From positions 1,637 through 9,204 of the forward strand of contig MEQN01000141.1 in the NCBI GenBank assembly GCA_001770235.1: DNA of 7,568 nucleotides, in the 5' to 3' direction. Position numbers and translations under genes: made by a program. Source of the stretch: Betaproteobacteria bacterium RBG_16_58_11. GTDB taxonomy: Bacteria; Pseudomonadota; Gammaproteobacteria; Burkholderiales; Thiobacteraceae. Under the pieces are notes generated by a model. The model had not been told where the DNA came from, searched no databases, and worked only from the letters and a program-made list of their open reading frames with translations. Positions 6,764 to 7,568 of this stretch are shown here, one piece after another (the first letter of the stretch is position 1; each line of letters starts with the position of its first letter).

Positions 6764-7516
6764 GTGATCACTTACGAATATCCTCTGAATGAGCGCGTTC
6801 GCATCTTGATGCGCATGGAGGATTTGTTCGCCAAGTTTTACCATTTCGCTGAGCAACCCGAAGCGCTGGATCATCATGCCGCCCTGCTCTCGCTGTTTGA
6901 AATTCTCGAAGTCGCGCGCGGCGATCTAAAATCAGACCTGATCCAAGAGCTGGAACGTCAAAAACACACCCTCGAACCTCTGCGCAACAACCCGAGCGTC
7001 AAATCCGAAGCGCTCGAAGAGGTGCTGCGCAATATCATCCGCACCATCACCCAACTGCAAGGCCTGTCCGGCAAGATCGGCCAGCATCTGCGCGATAACG
7101 AATGGGTGATGAGCATCAAACAGCGCGCGTGCATTCCCGGAGGCGTGTGCGAATTCGATGTGCCGTCATATCACTACTGGCTAAGCCTCGGTCCAGAAAT
7201 CCGGCGCAATAACTTACGCGAATGGATGGCGCCATTCGACCCACTCAATAGCGCAATCGAAATTATCCTGAAGATTTTGCGCGATAGCGGGCAACCGACG
7301 CTTCAGGTGGCGCCCAAAGGCGCCTATCAGCAAATGGTCTCCGGCCGCGTCGCGCAAATGCTGCGCGTGGGATTGGATGAAAGCCTGCCGTGCTTTCCCG
7401 AAATCAGCGCCAACAAATACGCCATCAACATCCGCTTTACCGCCCTCGGCGGCGCGGCGCGCCCCAAGGTGTGCGATACCCAGGTAGAATTCGATTTAAC
7501 CCTTTGCTGTTTGTAG
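6764..7516 (+). CDS. zapD: Cell division protein ZapD (FtsZ-associated)
   Basis: ZapD (formerly YacF) is a cytoplasmic FtsZ-binding protein that cross-links FtsZ protofilaments and helps Z-ring assembly. The 250 residues match E. coli ZapD (about 247) along the whole chain. Seen here: YEYPLNERVRILMRMEDL (4-21), a helical N-terminal half, LLSLFEILEVARGDLKSDLI (41-60), QELERQ (61-66), then KIGQHLRDNE (104-113), RACIPGGVCEFDVPSYHYWL (121-140), the conserved core with Pro-Gly-Gly and Phe-Asp-x-Pro, and a C-terminal beta-rich segment ending in VEFDLTLCC with a Cys-Cys pair as in E. coli ZapD. The start is GTG at 6764, since the homology begins at this point; GGGGCGGGG (6752-6760) supplies a G-rich ribosome binding region. 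It follows coaE after 84 nt that may hold its own promoter. In relatives yacG usually follows; it is not inside this window. Confidence 0.95.
   Translation: MITYEYPLNERVRILMRMEDLFAKFYHFAEQPEALDHHAALLSLFEILEVARGDLKSDLIQELERQKHTLEPLRNNPSVKSEALEEVLRNIIRTITQLQGLSGKIGQHLRDNEWVMSIKQRACIPGGVCEFDVPSYHYWLSLGPEIRRNNLREWMAPFDPLNSAIEIILKILRDSGQPTLQVAPKGAYQQMVSGRVAQMLRVGLDESLPCFPEISANKYAINIRFTALGGAARPKVCDTQVEFDLTLCCL
7309..7324 (+). repeat. Intragenic inverted repeat GGCGCC-CAAA-GGCGCC in zapD
   Basis: Two copies of the 6-bp palindrome GGCGCC (7309-7314 and 7319-7324) are separated by CAAA, giving a possible 6-bp stem with a tetraloop inside the zapD coding sequence. It encodes part of VAPKGAYQ (residues 182-189). 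It may simply reflect GC-rich codon choice; no role is claimed. Confidence 0.3.
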
Positions 7517-7568
7517 CTCCCCTAGTGTAGTGTTTCACTCTAAACGGTGCTTTCAGAGCCCCCCAAAA

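Noticed and set aside
7517..7568. Tail after zapD with TAGTGTAGTG repeat and AGTG-TTT-CACT mini-hairpin as a terminator or small RNA.
   Set aside because: The stem is 4 bp, no T tract follows, and the region is cut by the window end; nothing can be supported.

Overview
This window reads as a chromosomal segment of a betaproteobacterium. The inference rests on overall protein similarity from memory and on gene order: a pilB-pilC-pilD-coaE-zapD cluster behind a ypjD-corB pair is common in Beta- and Gammaproteobacteria. The protein style resembles Nitrosomonadales-type genomes, but no search was run, so the order-level guess is weak. The DNA is fairly GC-rich. I see no mobile element, CRISPR array, tRNA, rRNA or foreign-looking island.

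Layout: all seven genes lie on the plus strand and cover nearly the whole window. (1) 3-830 is a YpjD/CcsA-type eight-helix membrane protein. (2) 836-2122 is a CorB/CNNM-type protein (DUF21 + CBS pair + CorC_HlyC domain), starting 5 nt after ypjD with a GTG. (3) A 76-nt gap holds a strong stem-loop at the corB stop codon, followed by the pilB leader. (4) 2199-3920 is pilB, 3932-5164 pilC and 5179-6048 pilD, with 11 and 14 nt between them: the assembly ATPase, inner-membrane platform and prepilin peptidase of the type IVa pilus. (5) 6059-6679 is coaE, dephospho-CoA kinase, 10 nt after pilD. (6) An 84-nt gap carries a perfect 15-bp palindrome and possible promoter elements. (7) 6764-7516 is zapD, an FtsZ-associated division protein, starting at GTG. 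The last 52 nt show no convincing gene or terminator.

How the genes work together: PilD trims and N-methylates prepilins, and PilB drives their assembly by ATP hydrolysis acting on PilC. The pilins themselves (pilA and minor pilins), pilT and pilMNOPQ are not in this window. The pilus genes sit next to CoA synthesis (coaE) and Z-ring bundling (zapD), a conserved arrangement without an obvious mechanistic link. The ypjD-corB pair is also conserved (adjacent in E. coli, as ypjD-yfjD) and may concern membrane transport or homeostasis.

No previously undescribed system is evident. The observations most worth a second look are the operator-like palindrome in front of zapD, the stem-loop at the corB stop codon and the cluster of poly-A runs early in pilC.
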